Source: Chalara sp. BL73
Lineage: Eukaryota > Ascomycota > Leotiomycetes > Helotiales
Assembly: GCA_918026815.1 (NCBI GenBank)
Contig: CAKJVC010000042.1
Span: 310,001 to 374,000 of the forward strand
DNA length: 64,000 bases
Direction of reading: 5' to 3'
This document shows positions 9,596 to 18,343 of the stretch, piece by piece. Numbering within the stretch: the stretch's first letter is position 1; every line of letters begins with the position of its first letter. Below the pieces are notes generated by a model. That model searched no databases. It was given only the letters and a program-made list of their open reading frames with translations, and was not told the DNA's origin. A program made the position numbers and the translations under genes.

Positions 9596-10050
9596 TATAA
9601 CTGGCCATAGGCTGTTTACGCTGCTATATGCAGCCCTAAAAGTACAGCAGTTAAAGCTCACGACAGTCTAGGTCATACACTTTTGTAGTAGCTGCAAGCC
9701 TGTAGCTGCAAACTATTATAAGCTGCTTACGCTGTTTGCAATTGGACCACCTAGATCTCAGATGCGGTAGCATTATACAAGGTACAACACAACAAACACA
9801 CAATTCTGTGGGCCTGGAAGAGCATCACTACTTACTGTAACTGCAGTCCTACCTGGCAGATTCTTCAACCCTCATCAAAAGGATGTCATCAATTTACAGA
9901 GCATACAGAAAGCACTTGACCCACACCGGGCGCACACAATCATCTATTTCGGCTTCTTATCCCGAGTCTACCACAATATAAAACACTGAGTTTTTTACTT
10001 CATCTGCCTCAGCACGCGTAGATATTACTTTCCGTTTCCCCCCAAAGTCC
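9596..10050. repeat. Low-copy local repeat, otherwise empty
   Basis: Two related blocks lie about 100 bases apart, near 9584-9632 and 9690-9740. Both contain GTAGCYGCAAGCCT and a GCTG(T/C)TTACGCTG ending, so this is a short imperfect duplication. No gene is visible. Confidence 0.35.
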
Positions 10051-10707
10051 TCATTTTGGACTCACACTCCGCTCCATCTTCTCTATCGCTTTTTTCCGCG
10101 CAAACATAATACACTTTCGATTCTGCGGCGGCACCATATAATCCTTATCTTTCGCCGCAACATGGCGTTCCCAGAAATCCTCCTCAAAGATCCACGCATA
10201 CTTCTTCTCTTCTTTTCTCTGCTTCCGTGCGGCTCTCCGTTCTTCAATGAGCTTCTTTCGGGCGTCTTTAGAAGCAAGAGTCGCAGCAGCGGGTATGTGG
10301 TACAGGAAGGTCAGTGATTTCCGCACGGATTTAGAGAGCTGGATGATCCGACGGTAAGTGTAGTTTGTGGCCTTCCGCATTCGAGACGACAATGCAATTA
10401 TGCAGGTTAGGAGAATAATAAAAACGATGTTGGGAGGGTTATAAGGCCGATTGTGCGAAGAGTTAGGAAATCGCCCCCGCCCCATTCTTTTGTATTCATG
10501 AACTGAATACAGGACTATAACAGCCAGAACTGGCAACAACGAAGAGATGGCTGTCCCAATCGTATCAGCTACCCTGATCACAATCTTCTCGTCGTACACA
10601 TATATCATGCTCTCCTCATCGACAGGTCGATGACGGCACTGCGTCCTCAATTTGTGGCAAAGTGCTGTCAGAGGTTTCCGCAGGACTCTTGTGAACGAAT
10701 CAGCCAC
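10051..10707 (-). pseudogene. DUF6594 C-terminal fragment with unrelated tail
   Basis: Residues 1-75 of this 218-codon frame resemble the C-terminal membrane part of DUF6594 proteins: MIYVYDEKIVIRVADTIGTA, then a hydrophobic segment ending YSVHEYKRMG. The N-terminal PRF domain present in the intact relative at 22.3-23.3 kb is absent. After residue 76 the sequence leaves the family and becomes a second hydrophobic segment, then a very basic tail (RRAARKQRKEEKKY). This suggests truncation at the front and a shift or fusion in the middle. It could still be expressed as a small two-helix membrane protein. Confidence 0.5.
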
Positions 10708-10805
10708 TATTCCGTCAGGTTTGATGACCAGCGGATATCATTGAGGTGACAGTGGAGACAGATGAGGAGAGGAAAACTAGGCTCAATCAGAGGTGGTAGC
10801 CATAG

Positions 10806-10962
10806 CAAGGACAGCAGGAGATAAAGGAGGCGTGGGCAAGACACACGTTACCAAGTCTGCCCTGCAACACCGGGCAGGAAGCCACCGACTCTTTATTGGA
10901 AGCCATTTCTTCTGGAATGCTGGAACTTGGATTCAAACATCGGAGGAAGGCCTTCGGAAATA
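10806..10962 (+). pseudogene. NACHT (NLR) nucleotide-binding fragment
   Basis: One plus-strand frame reads GDKGGVGKTHVTK, a Walker A (P-loop) motif. About 20 residues later it reads SHFFWNAGTWIQTSEEGLRK, the second conserved block of fungal NACHT proteins, and then a stop. Spacing and order match the start of a NACHT domain in fungal NLR-like proteins. No start codon, Walker B or later NACHT parts follow; a transposon remnant begins right after. This is a relic of an NLR, head to head with the DUF6594 fragment. Confidence 0.6.
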
Positions 10963-10969
10963 AGATATA

Positions 10970-11180
10970 TATTTCTAGTATTTAGTGAGCCCTCCTTGTG
11001 CATCAATTATAGCTTGGCACCTCCTCCACTAACTTAAAAGTAAAGTATCTATATAAGAATTAGGCACTACATTCCAAGCTTCCCAGATTATTGCTTTTAA
11101 CCGCTTGAGTGGTATTTTTGCAACATGATAGTGTATTTGCCAGTATTTCTCAGTCTGCGTAAGGTTAGGCATGATCATCG
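10970..11180 (-). mobile_element. Tc1/mariner transposase C-terminal remnant
   Basis: Minus-strand translation gives PLKRLKAIIWEAWNVVPNSY, then IDTLLLS, a stop, then WRRCQAIIDAQGGLTKY. This is the classic C-terminus of Tc1-like transposases (..EAW..I....I..L..SMPRRC.A.I.A.GG.TKY). At least two stops break it and the catalytic core is gone. Upstream sequence keeps only a vague trace of the family. No inverted repeats were found. Confidence 0.65.
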
Positions 11181-11225
11181 GAAGGAGATGTTAGCCACAA
11201 CGTCTTTGTCAGAAATAATTGATGA

Positions 11226-11636
11226 ATTGTACAATATGTCGCGGGTTCATTGAACATTCTTGGTATTATTGCTCTTCTTCTACCAGAGCATGACAGGAAA
11301 GTCGAAAGATGGTTTTCTGCCCACGAAGCAAAACTCGAGAAGCGATGTAAGCTACCTCTAGACCCGCTGGCTCGTGAATGCGGTCAGTTGAAAGCTGAGG
11401 AGCGGCATATCGACCAGTTCCGCTACTGGCATGACCGACTCGTTATCCTGAAACAGGTATTTGACGAAGCGGAACCAAAAAATATTAAGCAGTGGTGGCG
11501 AGACAGACGAAGACGCGTGCAGTGGTATACCTTCTGGATAGCTGCCCTTGTGCTGTCGTTGACGATACTTTTTGGGTTGGTACAGTCTATTGAAGGTGCG
11601 CTTCAGGTGTGGTTAGCCCTGAAAGCATCTGACTGA
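11226..11636 (+). pseudogene. C-terminal part of a fungal single-TM protein
   Basis: The frame is open from about 11226 to 11636 but has no ATG at its start (the first usual start is TTG at 11250). It ends with EPKNIKQWWRDRRRRVQWYT, then a roughly 20-residue hydrophobic helix. This WWxDRRRxVQWYTFW + membrane-helix ending is common in uncharacterised fungal proteins, which are usually longer at the N-terminus. I infer 5' truncation, perhaps by the neighbouring transposon; an upstream exon cannot be excluded. Confidence 0.5.
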
Positions 11637-12178
11637 GGCACAGCTGTTTCCAAGGTAATCGGGTGCTGTAGAAAGTGTAGGGAGTGGTTTCCTTATGAGG
11701 CTCAAGGCGAGTAGTAGTAACAATTTCATTAACGCTGGGGATGTAAGTCCCAGACGCACAATCGAAGATCCGCTAAGCCTATTCTAGCTACGCCTAAACT
11801 CGATTCTGGGCCCCAAAGCGGCAATACCTAAACAATCTCTCCTAACTGTTCTCTACAAGCGTTTTCTGTTCCGTAAAAATTGTCTTACCTATTCTATCCC
11901 CATTCTATAGCCCGTAACCTGTAGACAACAAAGACCTCTCTCTTGCACCCAATAATCCTCCACAAATGTTGAGTCGATGCAAAGTAAATCATCCTATAAT
12001 AGACCGAAATAGCTAACCACCCAGATGCCGGCAACTGCATGCGGTGGTAGAGGGGTTGTGCTGGATTGAAAATAGGCTGGAATAGATCGCATTAGTTGTA
12101 CGAATGCAATGGTGATGGTCGTAACTAGGCAAGCTCCCATCGGTTAACTGGACATCCCGGGTGCCGCATGGTGCGCAC
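11637..12178. other. Intergenic, nothing recognised
   Basis: No family-like frames, repeats or RNA genes are visible. Confidence 0.4.
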
Positions 12179-12775
12179 TCAAAGGTCGTCGAGGTGCATG
12201 TCGATGCGGAACGCCTTGGGAGCGCACAATGTCCACAGATTGGAGCCGGCGCTCAAGCAATTGATCGAGAGACAGTAAGTAGTGATGCTCTCCAAGGTCC
12301 ACAGAATTGTGTGTGATGAAGGCTGTTCGAAGATTTCGGGGAGGCCTGGCCACATCTGCGATGTGTGACTGTCGACTGTGGCACGTAGGGGATACGTGCT
12401 GTTGGTCGGCGCATCGTGCTGTGGTATATTTTCGACACGAAAGAAAGTCTCGTGAGATGCGTCGGCGCTCGTACATACTTGGTTGTCTGGTATGTTCTCA
12501 GCAGGGTAGGAATTATCGAGAGTCGGATCCATGATCCATAGTTCATGGCTTCTAGATGATTCACCGCCGTATTGAGGTTGAGTATAAGGGCCAGTATGCG
12601 GTAGATCCCAGAGTGAAACTGTTTCGCCGCAGCCGATATAATCCTCCAAGCACAGGTCTCTCTGGGTGATCTCAGTCGACTGTGTCGATGGTTCTTGCAT
12701 CATAGCAAAGTCCAAATTGTTTGCCGGAACGTAGTAGTCTATGTTCTGCTCTGACTGCGCCGATTGCGTATCCAT
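12179..12775 (-). CDS. Hypothetical protein
   Basis: A 198-residue protein starts at the ATG at 12775 (MDTQSAQSEQNIDYYVP). An in-frame upstream extension to 12946 looks like untranslated leader. The sequence is acidic and rich in Ser, Thr and Gln, with no signal peptide, membrane helix or known motif. Acidic low-order stretches of this kind can occur in regulators, but no DNA-binding domain is present. An overlapping frame on the same strand shows that chance openness is high here. Confidence 0.35.
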   Translation of the reverse strand: MDTQSAQSEQNIDYYVPANNLDFAMMQEPSTQSTEITQRDLCLEDYIGCGETVSLWDLPHTGPYTQPQYGGESSRSHELWIMDPTLDNSYPAENIPDNQVCTSADASHETFFRVENIPQHDAPTNSTYPLRATVDSHTSQMWPGLPEIFEQPSSHTILWTLESITTYCLSINCLSAGSNLWTLCAPKAFRIDMHLDDL

Positions 12776-12974
12776 CGCAGGAATATTTGAACCAAAGTGA
12801 GAGTTGTCGAGGAGTAGGGGAAGGGAGTTTTTATACCTTTGGGCAAGAAGGCCAGAAAGCTGGAGGATAATCCAAATGGATGCCCTCAACATTGGAAGGG
12901 CCTCAACTTCACGAGGTAATAAACTGAGGGCCACCTCAATAATCAATCAACCATCGGTATAACTCGAGCCAGGG

Positions 12975-13030
12975 GATGGCCCACACAGGATGGCCCACAT
13001 GCGATGACCCACACGCGATGACCCACAAGC
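12975..13030. repeat. 14-bp minisatellite, four units
   Basis: Four tandem 14-mers of the form GATGRCCCACAYGC run without gaps: GATGGCCCACACAG, GATGGCCCACATGC, GATGACCCACACGC, GATGACCCACAAGC. Confidence 0.85.
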
Positions 13031-13604
13031 AACGACCATAGGATCACCTCTCAATCTATTGCTGGCTCAGGCAGAGACAAGGGGCAAACACCATCACATC
13101 CGAAATCCAACTGGTAGAGATATATTTTGGGGTGCGTTTGTCAATTCCATCTCTATCGTGTGAGTATTTCACGACGCTCTGCATTTTCTCTGACGATCTG
13201 GTAAGCTTTTGTGCGCTTACCACCCCACCACCCGAGGGATCTTTTACTTCCCGAGGAATTCGTCGATTAGAAGTTTCGTCTTGTGATTGATCTCAGGGAC
13301 TTCATGGATGACATTTGACCCTGATAGTGCCAATTTCTGACCAGGTTATGTTTACCCCACCCTCAGGAAGATGTTGATAGAAAAGGAGATGTTATAGAAA
13401 AGGTACCGTCAGGGGAGAAGGCCCGGAACAGACAAAAATAGGTGTAGAGATCAAAATTTTCAGGTAGGTGATCGTCGCTGAGCTGGCGGGTAGGACGTAT
13501 GGTAGTTGGTGACAACTGCTGTCGACGACCCGGTTTGGGACCCGTTGCATTGTCGGCCAAGACTCGCTCTTCTGGAAAGGGATTTCTAGGCTGACGACCT
13601 TGTT
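13031..13604. other. Intergenic, nothing firm
   Basis: A 65-codon minus-strand frame (13363-13560) has no recognisable features. I see no repeat. Confidence 0.35.
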
Positions 13605-13856
13605 AAAACAGCAGACGACTGCCGAAACAAGTACATTGCACGCCAGCTTTTCCTTAAACTAGCCAAACAAGGCCGACTGTCGACTTTTGGATTTGCAGAG
13701 GATAACTGGTCAGCTCAATCTCAGGTAATGAAGCATATCTCGACATTATTACCCACTCCTAGCGGAGTAGGCTCTTTTAGGATTTAGTGCGATGACTTTC
13801 GACCGAGCAATATTGTCTTAGATAAAAAAGACGATATAGTAATTAGAATAGCATAA
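13605..13856 (+). pseudogene. APH-like phosphotransferase fragment 1
   Basis: The plus strand carries DCRNKYIARQLFLKLAKQG, and about 25 residues later GVGSFRI, a stop, then CDDFRPSNIVLDKKDDIVIR. This is the catalytic-loop region of fungal aminoglycoside-phosphotransferase-like kinases (CDDxRPSNxLV). The following DFEF metal-binding motif is lost at a stop. It lies on the strand opposite to the larger copy at 14.1 kb and is not a simple tandem duplicate. Confidence 0.6.
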
Positions 13857-14087
13857 GGGAGCCAAATCGGACCCTGGATTGAGGGGACCCTTCTATCTAA
13901 GCATCGCCTAGACGATCTGGCAATCTCACCACGGGACATAAGTAGCAGCATGTGAACTATTCCGACCCCAACATCAAAAAGTACGGACGGACAAGAGAGA
14001 TATTCCCAAGATAAACCGGTATAAGCTCTTCTTGAACTTATATAAGAAACTGAATTATATCAAAACTCCAAACTTTTTACGGCGTTT

Positions 14088-14891
14088 TTATGTATCAAAG
14101 CGCGTGTCATTCTGCTTCTCTGCCAAATACGCCTCGAACTGATCCTTCTTCCGTTTCAGGAATTCCTCTTTCCCAGCAAGTGCCGCCGTGTCCAACATCG
14201 CCTCGCCTAGGCCCTCTTTATACAAAACCTCCCAGAAGATTTGGTCGACGTCGAAGCTGCTCCTCGACGCAAGGTTGAACCAGAAGCGCTCGCTGTCCCA
14301 TGATTCCCGCATTCGAGCCGAGAGGCGCGGCTCCCCAGCTGGTAGGACTGACCTGGCCTTTACGCGCTCCATTGCGTTGATAAACTGCTCCTTCCTCGGC
14401 TCGAGAAGATCCAGGAATTCCTGCTTTCCTTCACTCACCCCGATGCCTGGCGGATAAAGTATAAGCCACCAAGGCAAATCGTAGGCGAATTGGGCAGGCA
14501 TGACATTCGTAAACTCGAAATCGAGCAAAGCGGTGATGCGCATCGTTTTAGGATTTACAAGCATGTTCGAAGGCCGCAGATCGTCACAGAAGACTCGGAA
14601 TGGCCCGGAGTTGTCGATAGTACCGTGCGTAGGGATTAGCTTGCCGAAGCAGTGTCGCGCGACGTACCGGTTCCAAGTGATGTCTTTATTTTCGAAAGCT
14701 ATGTTGCGCTGCGTCTCCAAATGTACCTGCAGGCATTGCGCGCGTGCTGCAAAGAAATCACTCGAACGAGCGAATGACGTCATGGTACCGAAGTGGTCGG
14801 CGGGAAATCCAGCGAAGCCGACAACTTCGTTCATGTCGTACGTTAGTGGTGGCACTTGGGCAGCTCGTACCTTCGATAAATATGTACCCAT
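14088..14891 (-). CDS. APH-like phosphotransferase, N-lobe missing
   Basis: The 267-residue product holds the C-terminal lobe of the fungal APH/choline-kinase-like family. Residues about 99-130 contain GPFRVFCDDLRPSNMLV and LLDFEF, the catalytic loop and metal-binding motif; then DLPWWL and a C-terminal helical tail (ESWDSERFWFNLASRSSFDVDQIFW). Family members are about 400-500 residues and start with an N-lobe bearing the nucleotide-binding Lys. I cannot find that lobe upstream of 14891, where the translation is unrelated. The reading frame is clean, so it may be a recent truncation. Catalysis is doubtful without the N-lobe. Confidence 0.6.
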   Translation of the reverse strand: MGTYLSKVRAAQVPPLTYDMNEVVGFAGFPADHFGTMTSFARSSDFFAARAQCLQVHLETQRNIAFENKDITWNRYVARHCFGKLIPTHGTIDNSGPFRVFCDDLRPSNMLVNPKTMRITALLDFEFTNVMPAQFAYDLPWWLILYPPGIGVSEGKQEFLDLLEPRKEQFINAMERVKARSVLPAGEPRLSARMRESWDSERFWFNLASRSSFDVDQIFWEVLYKEGLGEAMLDTAALAGKEEFLKRKKDQFEAYLAEKQNDTRFDT

Positions 14892-15485
14892 GGCCGGAGG
14901 AAGGATCGCGGAGAAAAGTCGACAAGGCGAAGGCTGTAATGGAGAAAGACGTGTAGGGAACGGAAGAATCGACGGACGTGAAGGAAAGACTCTTTTTCAT
15001 TGGGACTCGATCCCCAACACTCACTGGAATATATGAGAGGTTTTTTGGAAGAAGTATGTTAAGGCTACTAGTCTATTAATATTGGCTAGTACAGTCCTTG
15101 TAGGGTACTTGTGCTCCTGCTTCGTTCTTTTTTACTCTCGAGACTTTGTATATATTGTCAACTCCCCAACCGAATTGCTAGGCCCGAGTGCCCCGGCCGT
15201 GCTACATAGTCCTCGACTGATACAGCACGTTAAAAGGAATAATAATAATAATATGGTAAGGCGACTTTATAAGAATTACAAGTTATATTTCACTATACCT
15301 GTATACTAGTGCTGTACAATTTGATTTAATCTTTGGACCCATATATACGGATACTAGCCCCGTTACGGTTTAGCTGAATCCAGATCCCTGCATCAACGCT
15401 CTGTGGGTCAGCGTCAAAAATGGACTACTGCCTGAGGATTCAGCTAATCGACGCATAGATTTAATCGGCAAGTTTTGGATCACAA
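14892..15485. other. Intergenic, nothing recognised
   Basis: The expected N-lobe of the APH-like gene was looked for on the minus strand and not found. The DNA near 15.2 kb is AT-rich with an (AAT)n stretch at about 15237-15252. Confidence 0.45.
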
Positions 15486-15754
15486 TCAAAAAGCAACTCC
15501 ACCCAAACGACCCTTCGCTTCTTCCGGATCCCACTCGACCAGATTCCGCTTTTTCATCTCCTCTATCTTCCGTTCTACAAATGGCTCCATCGCATTCCTC
15601 GCTTCGTCGCTTAAAAGCTGCACTCTTGTCTTCCAAAGCTCATTTTTCTCGACGTGATCTTCCTCCGTCCAAAGAAACTCTTATCCAAATATTTCCAGAA
15701 AACAGTATCAAACGCCCAGCTTTTCCGCGCTGCATAAGTCAGCCAGAATAGGCG
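15486..15754 (-). pseudogene. APH-like phosphotransferase fragment 2 (C-terminus, frameshifted)
   Basis: Minus-strand frames join across one shift: FWLTYAARKSWAFDTVFWKY through DKSFFG, then after a one-base slip EDHVEKNELWKTRVQLLSDE and EPFVERKIEEMKKRNL to a stop at 15486. This is the C-terminal tail typical of the same APH-like family (FW..AARSSFAFD.I.W, ERL.LL.EEE...ME..V.RK.EEMK). The kinase core is absent. This is the third relic of the family within 2.2 kb. Confidence 0.6.
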
Positions 15755-16165
15755 TAACAAGCATGCTGACTAAGAACTACTTCTATCGCCGAGGCTGGAC
15801 GACCTGTCAAATTAGGGTTTGTGCTGGAGATATGTGGGAATGATGATTGAGAGATTTGGTTGAAGATGTATGGGTATGGCTGGTCGACGTCCACTCACGC
15901 TCTTTTTTGATATTGGTTCATGTACTGTAGCACACTCATTTAAATAATAATCTTCTGACTCAAAATCAGAATAGCACCGTCTCACCCAAACTCCCTCTTC
16001 CTGGATCAAGAGAATTGGGAATCGTTTTTAGTTTCATCGATGGACTAAAAACCAAAATTGGTCCCATTTTCTAAGATGCCACTTTCGGCGCCTGAGCGCT
16101 TATGCCAAACTCTAAAAATAAACGCGATTCTCGCTTACTAAGAAGTTCATTAGCCTAACTTAACG
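15755..16165. other. Intergenic, left flank of the transposon
   Basis: No gene is recognised. A 65-codon minus frame (15812-16009) lacks family features. Confidence 0.4.
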
Positions 16166-16167
16166 TA

Positions 16168-16258
16168 TTCCACCACTAAGTGGCCCTTATCACTAAGTGG
16201 CCCGGATCCCTGCCACCCCACCACATTTTCAACCTTGAACTTGATATTGCTCAACAAC
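16168..16258 (+). repeat. Left terminal inverted repeat of the pogo element
   Basis: This 91-bp TIR matches the reverse complement of 17981-18071 except at one position (CTTGAT versus CTCGAT). The tip is TTCCACCACTAAGTGG, itself containing the palindrome CCACTAAGTGG. Confidence 0.93.
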
Positions 16259-16269
16259 CAATCCTTGAT

Positions 16270-17940
16270 ATGGAGAATAAAGAAGGGCGTATTGCTCTAG
16301 CACTTCAAGCCTATCGAAAAGGCCAGGTTCGAAGTGTACGGGCTGCTGCACGCGTATTCGATGCCCCGCGAACGACTTTAAAGCGCCGACGCAAAAAAGT
16401 TCTTGCTCGATCTGATTCTACGTCTACTCAACGCAAACTGACCGAAACTGAAGAATCAACCCTTATACAATGGATTATTGATATAGATACGCATGGAATA
16501 CCAGCTACACAAAAGCTAATTTAAGAAACGGCTGAATTATTGCTTATAGACCGTGTTACAGACGCGTCATCCGCAAAACCGCGACTAGAGAAAAATTGGG
16601 TATACCGGTTTATAAATCGACACGCAGAAATCAAAACGCGGTATAATCGAAAATATAATTATTAAAGAGCTAAATGCGAAAATCCTGAAGTTATTCGAGG
16701 CTAGTTTCGACTTGTGCAAAACACAATTGCCAAGTATAGAATTGTTAATTCTGATATATATAACTTTGACGAAACTGGATTTCAAATAGGAGTTATATTT
16801 ACAGCTAAAGTTGTTACAGCTGCAGACAAACCTCGACCAACTTTAATTCAATCTGGAAATCGAGAATAGGTCACAATTGTCGAATCAGTTCAGTCTACAG
16901 GGCATATTCTTCCACCAATGGTTATATTCAAAGGTCAAATGCATCAACGAAGCTGGTACGACAATATACCTGATAATTGGATAATTGGAGTTAGTGAAAA
17001 TAGATGGACAACAGACGAACTTGGCTTGATTTGGTTAAAGAAGCTTTTTGATCCATACACAAAAATTCGTTCGGTCGGGAATTATCGACTTTTAATACTT
17101 GACGGCCATAGAAGTCATGTTACGGCTGAATTCGATCAATATTGCAAGCAAAACTTGATTATTTCTTTGCGTATGCCAGCTCATTCGTCTCAATATTTGC
17201 AACCACTAGACGTCAGTTGTTTTGCGGTTTTGAAACAGTCTTACGGAGAAATTGTACAAGCGCAAATGCGGGCCGGAATCAACTATATAAATAAGGATGA
17301 TTTTCTTGATCTTTATTTACAGGCCCGTAGAAGGACTTATACTGCAAATACAATTCAGAGTAGATTTCGAGCAACTGGATTAGTTCCTTTTAATCCGGAA
17401 GAAGTGCTGTTACGATTACATATTCGACTATATACTCCTTCGCTTTCTCCGGTTGCTCAGACTCAGGCTGCTTGGGCACCTGAAACACCACACAATATTA
17501 TTGAACTAGACCTTCAAACTCAAGTAGTTCAAAAATTAATTCGATATCGTACGCAAAGTCCTCCAAGTCCAACTGTTCATACAGTCAATCAACTTATTAA
17601 AGGTTGCCAATTAGCTATGCACAACGCAACAATTCTTGCAGCTGAAAACCGAAAGTTGCGGGCCGCAAATGAGAAAATCAAGAAGAAAAGAGCCAAAAAA
17701 ATGTCATACGTATCTAAAGGAAGTGTTTTAAGCGTTGCAGAAGTTCATGGAGATCCGGAAGATCAAATTGAAGCTCAGTTTCGAGCTGAAATTGCAAGTC
17801 AAGAAGTAGTTCAAGAAGTAATTCAAGAAGCAATTCAAGTAATTCAACAACCGGAGATTAGAGTAGCAAAACGCACGCCACCTACTTGTAGCTTATGTAA
17901 TACAGTAGGGCACACTTCTCGGAGTTGCCCAACTAAGTAA
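16270..17940 (+). pseudogene. Pogo-like transposase with four in-frame stops
   Basis: One uninterrupted reading frame of 557 codons (no indels) runs from the ATG at 16270 to TAA at 17938. It carries internal stops TAA 16522, TAA 16663, TAG 16702 and TAG 16867. Domains in order: helix-turn-helix (RSVRAAARVFDAPRTTLKRR), CENP-B-like HTH (KNWVYRFINRH), and a DDD catalytic core. The core has Asp in NFDETGF (16768), LILDGHRSH (17101) and LQPLDVSCF (17209), the last two 36 residues apart. A C-terminal CCHC knuckle (CSLCNTVGHTSRSC) closes the frame. Comparison with the family suggests that the stops replace Gln or Trp codons, as expected from C:G-to-T:A change. The core Asp residues survive. Confidence 0.9.
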
Positions 17941-17980
17941 TATATCAATTAATTCAATTATTAAGTCAATATTATAAGTA

Positions 17981-18071
17981 GTTGTTGAGCAATATCGAGT
18001 TCAAGGTTGAAAATGTGGTGGGGTGGCAGGGATCCGGGCCACTTAGTGATAAGGGCCACTTAGTGGTGGAA
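17981..18071 (-). repeat. Right terminal inverted repeat of the pogo element
   Basis: Mate of the left TIR, 91 bp with one mismatch. It is followed by the TA duplication at 18072-18073. Confidence 0.93.
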
Positions 18072-18073
18072 TA

Positions 18074-18343
18074 CGCTATAAGAATTTTAGAAAATATACT
18101 TCGCCCCGCTGTGCAACTACCCAATCAGAGCTGTAGATACACATCCTCTGGAGACGTCATTCTTGCAGTTTAATTGGCTGGGTATTGAAGCACACTATCT
18201 TGAGGGAAAGTTATCTACTTATACAGGACTTTCGTGGGGCTAGAGTCGCTCAGTCTTTTAGTTGTCCTTAGACTGTACCACCAGATCCATCACTTCAGGA
18301 TCCCGCAGCTTCCTAACCGTGTTCCATTGCTAAGAAAAATGAA
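18074..18343. other. Intergenic, 3' flank of the CHAT gene
   Basis: Nothing recognised. Confidence 0.4.

Larger units (their letters stand above)
16168..18071 (+). mobile_element. Pogo/Fot1-type DNA transposon, complete but inactive
   Basis: The element is 1904 bp and is bounded by TA target duplications (16166-16167 and 18072-18073). Terminal inverted repeats of 91 bp (16168-16258 and 17981-18071) differ at a single base. Each TIR carries two direct copies of CACTAAGTGGCCC, separated by TTAT, near its tip. The near-identity of the TIRs points to a fairly recent insertion, while the transposase inside is full of stops. This fits insertion followed by RIP or by selection-free decay. Confidence 0.93.
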
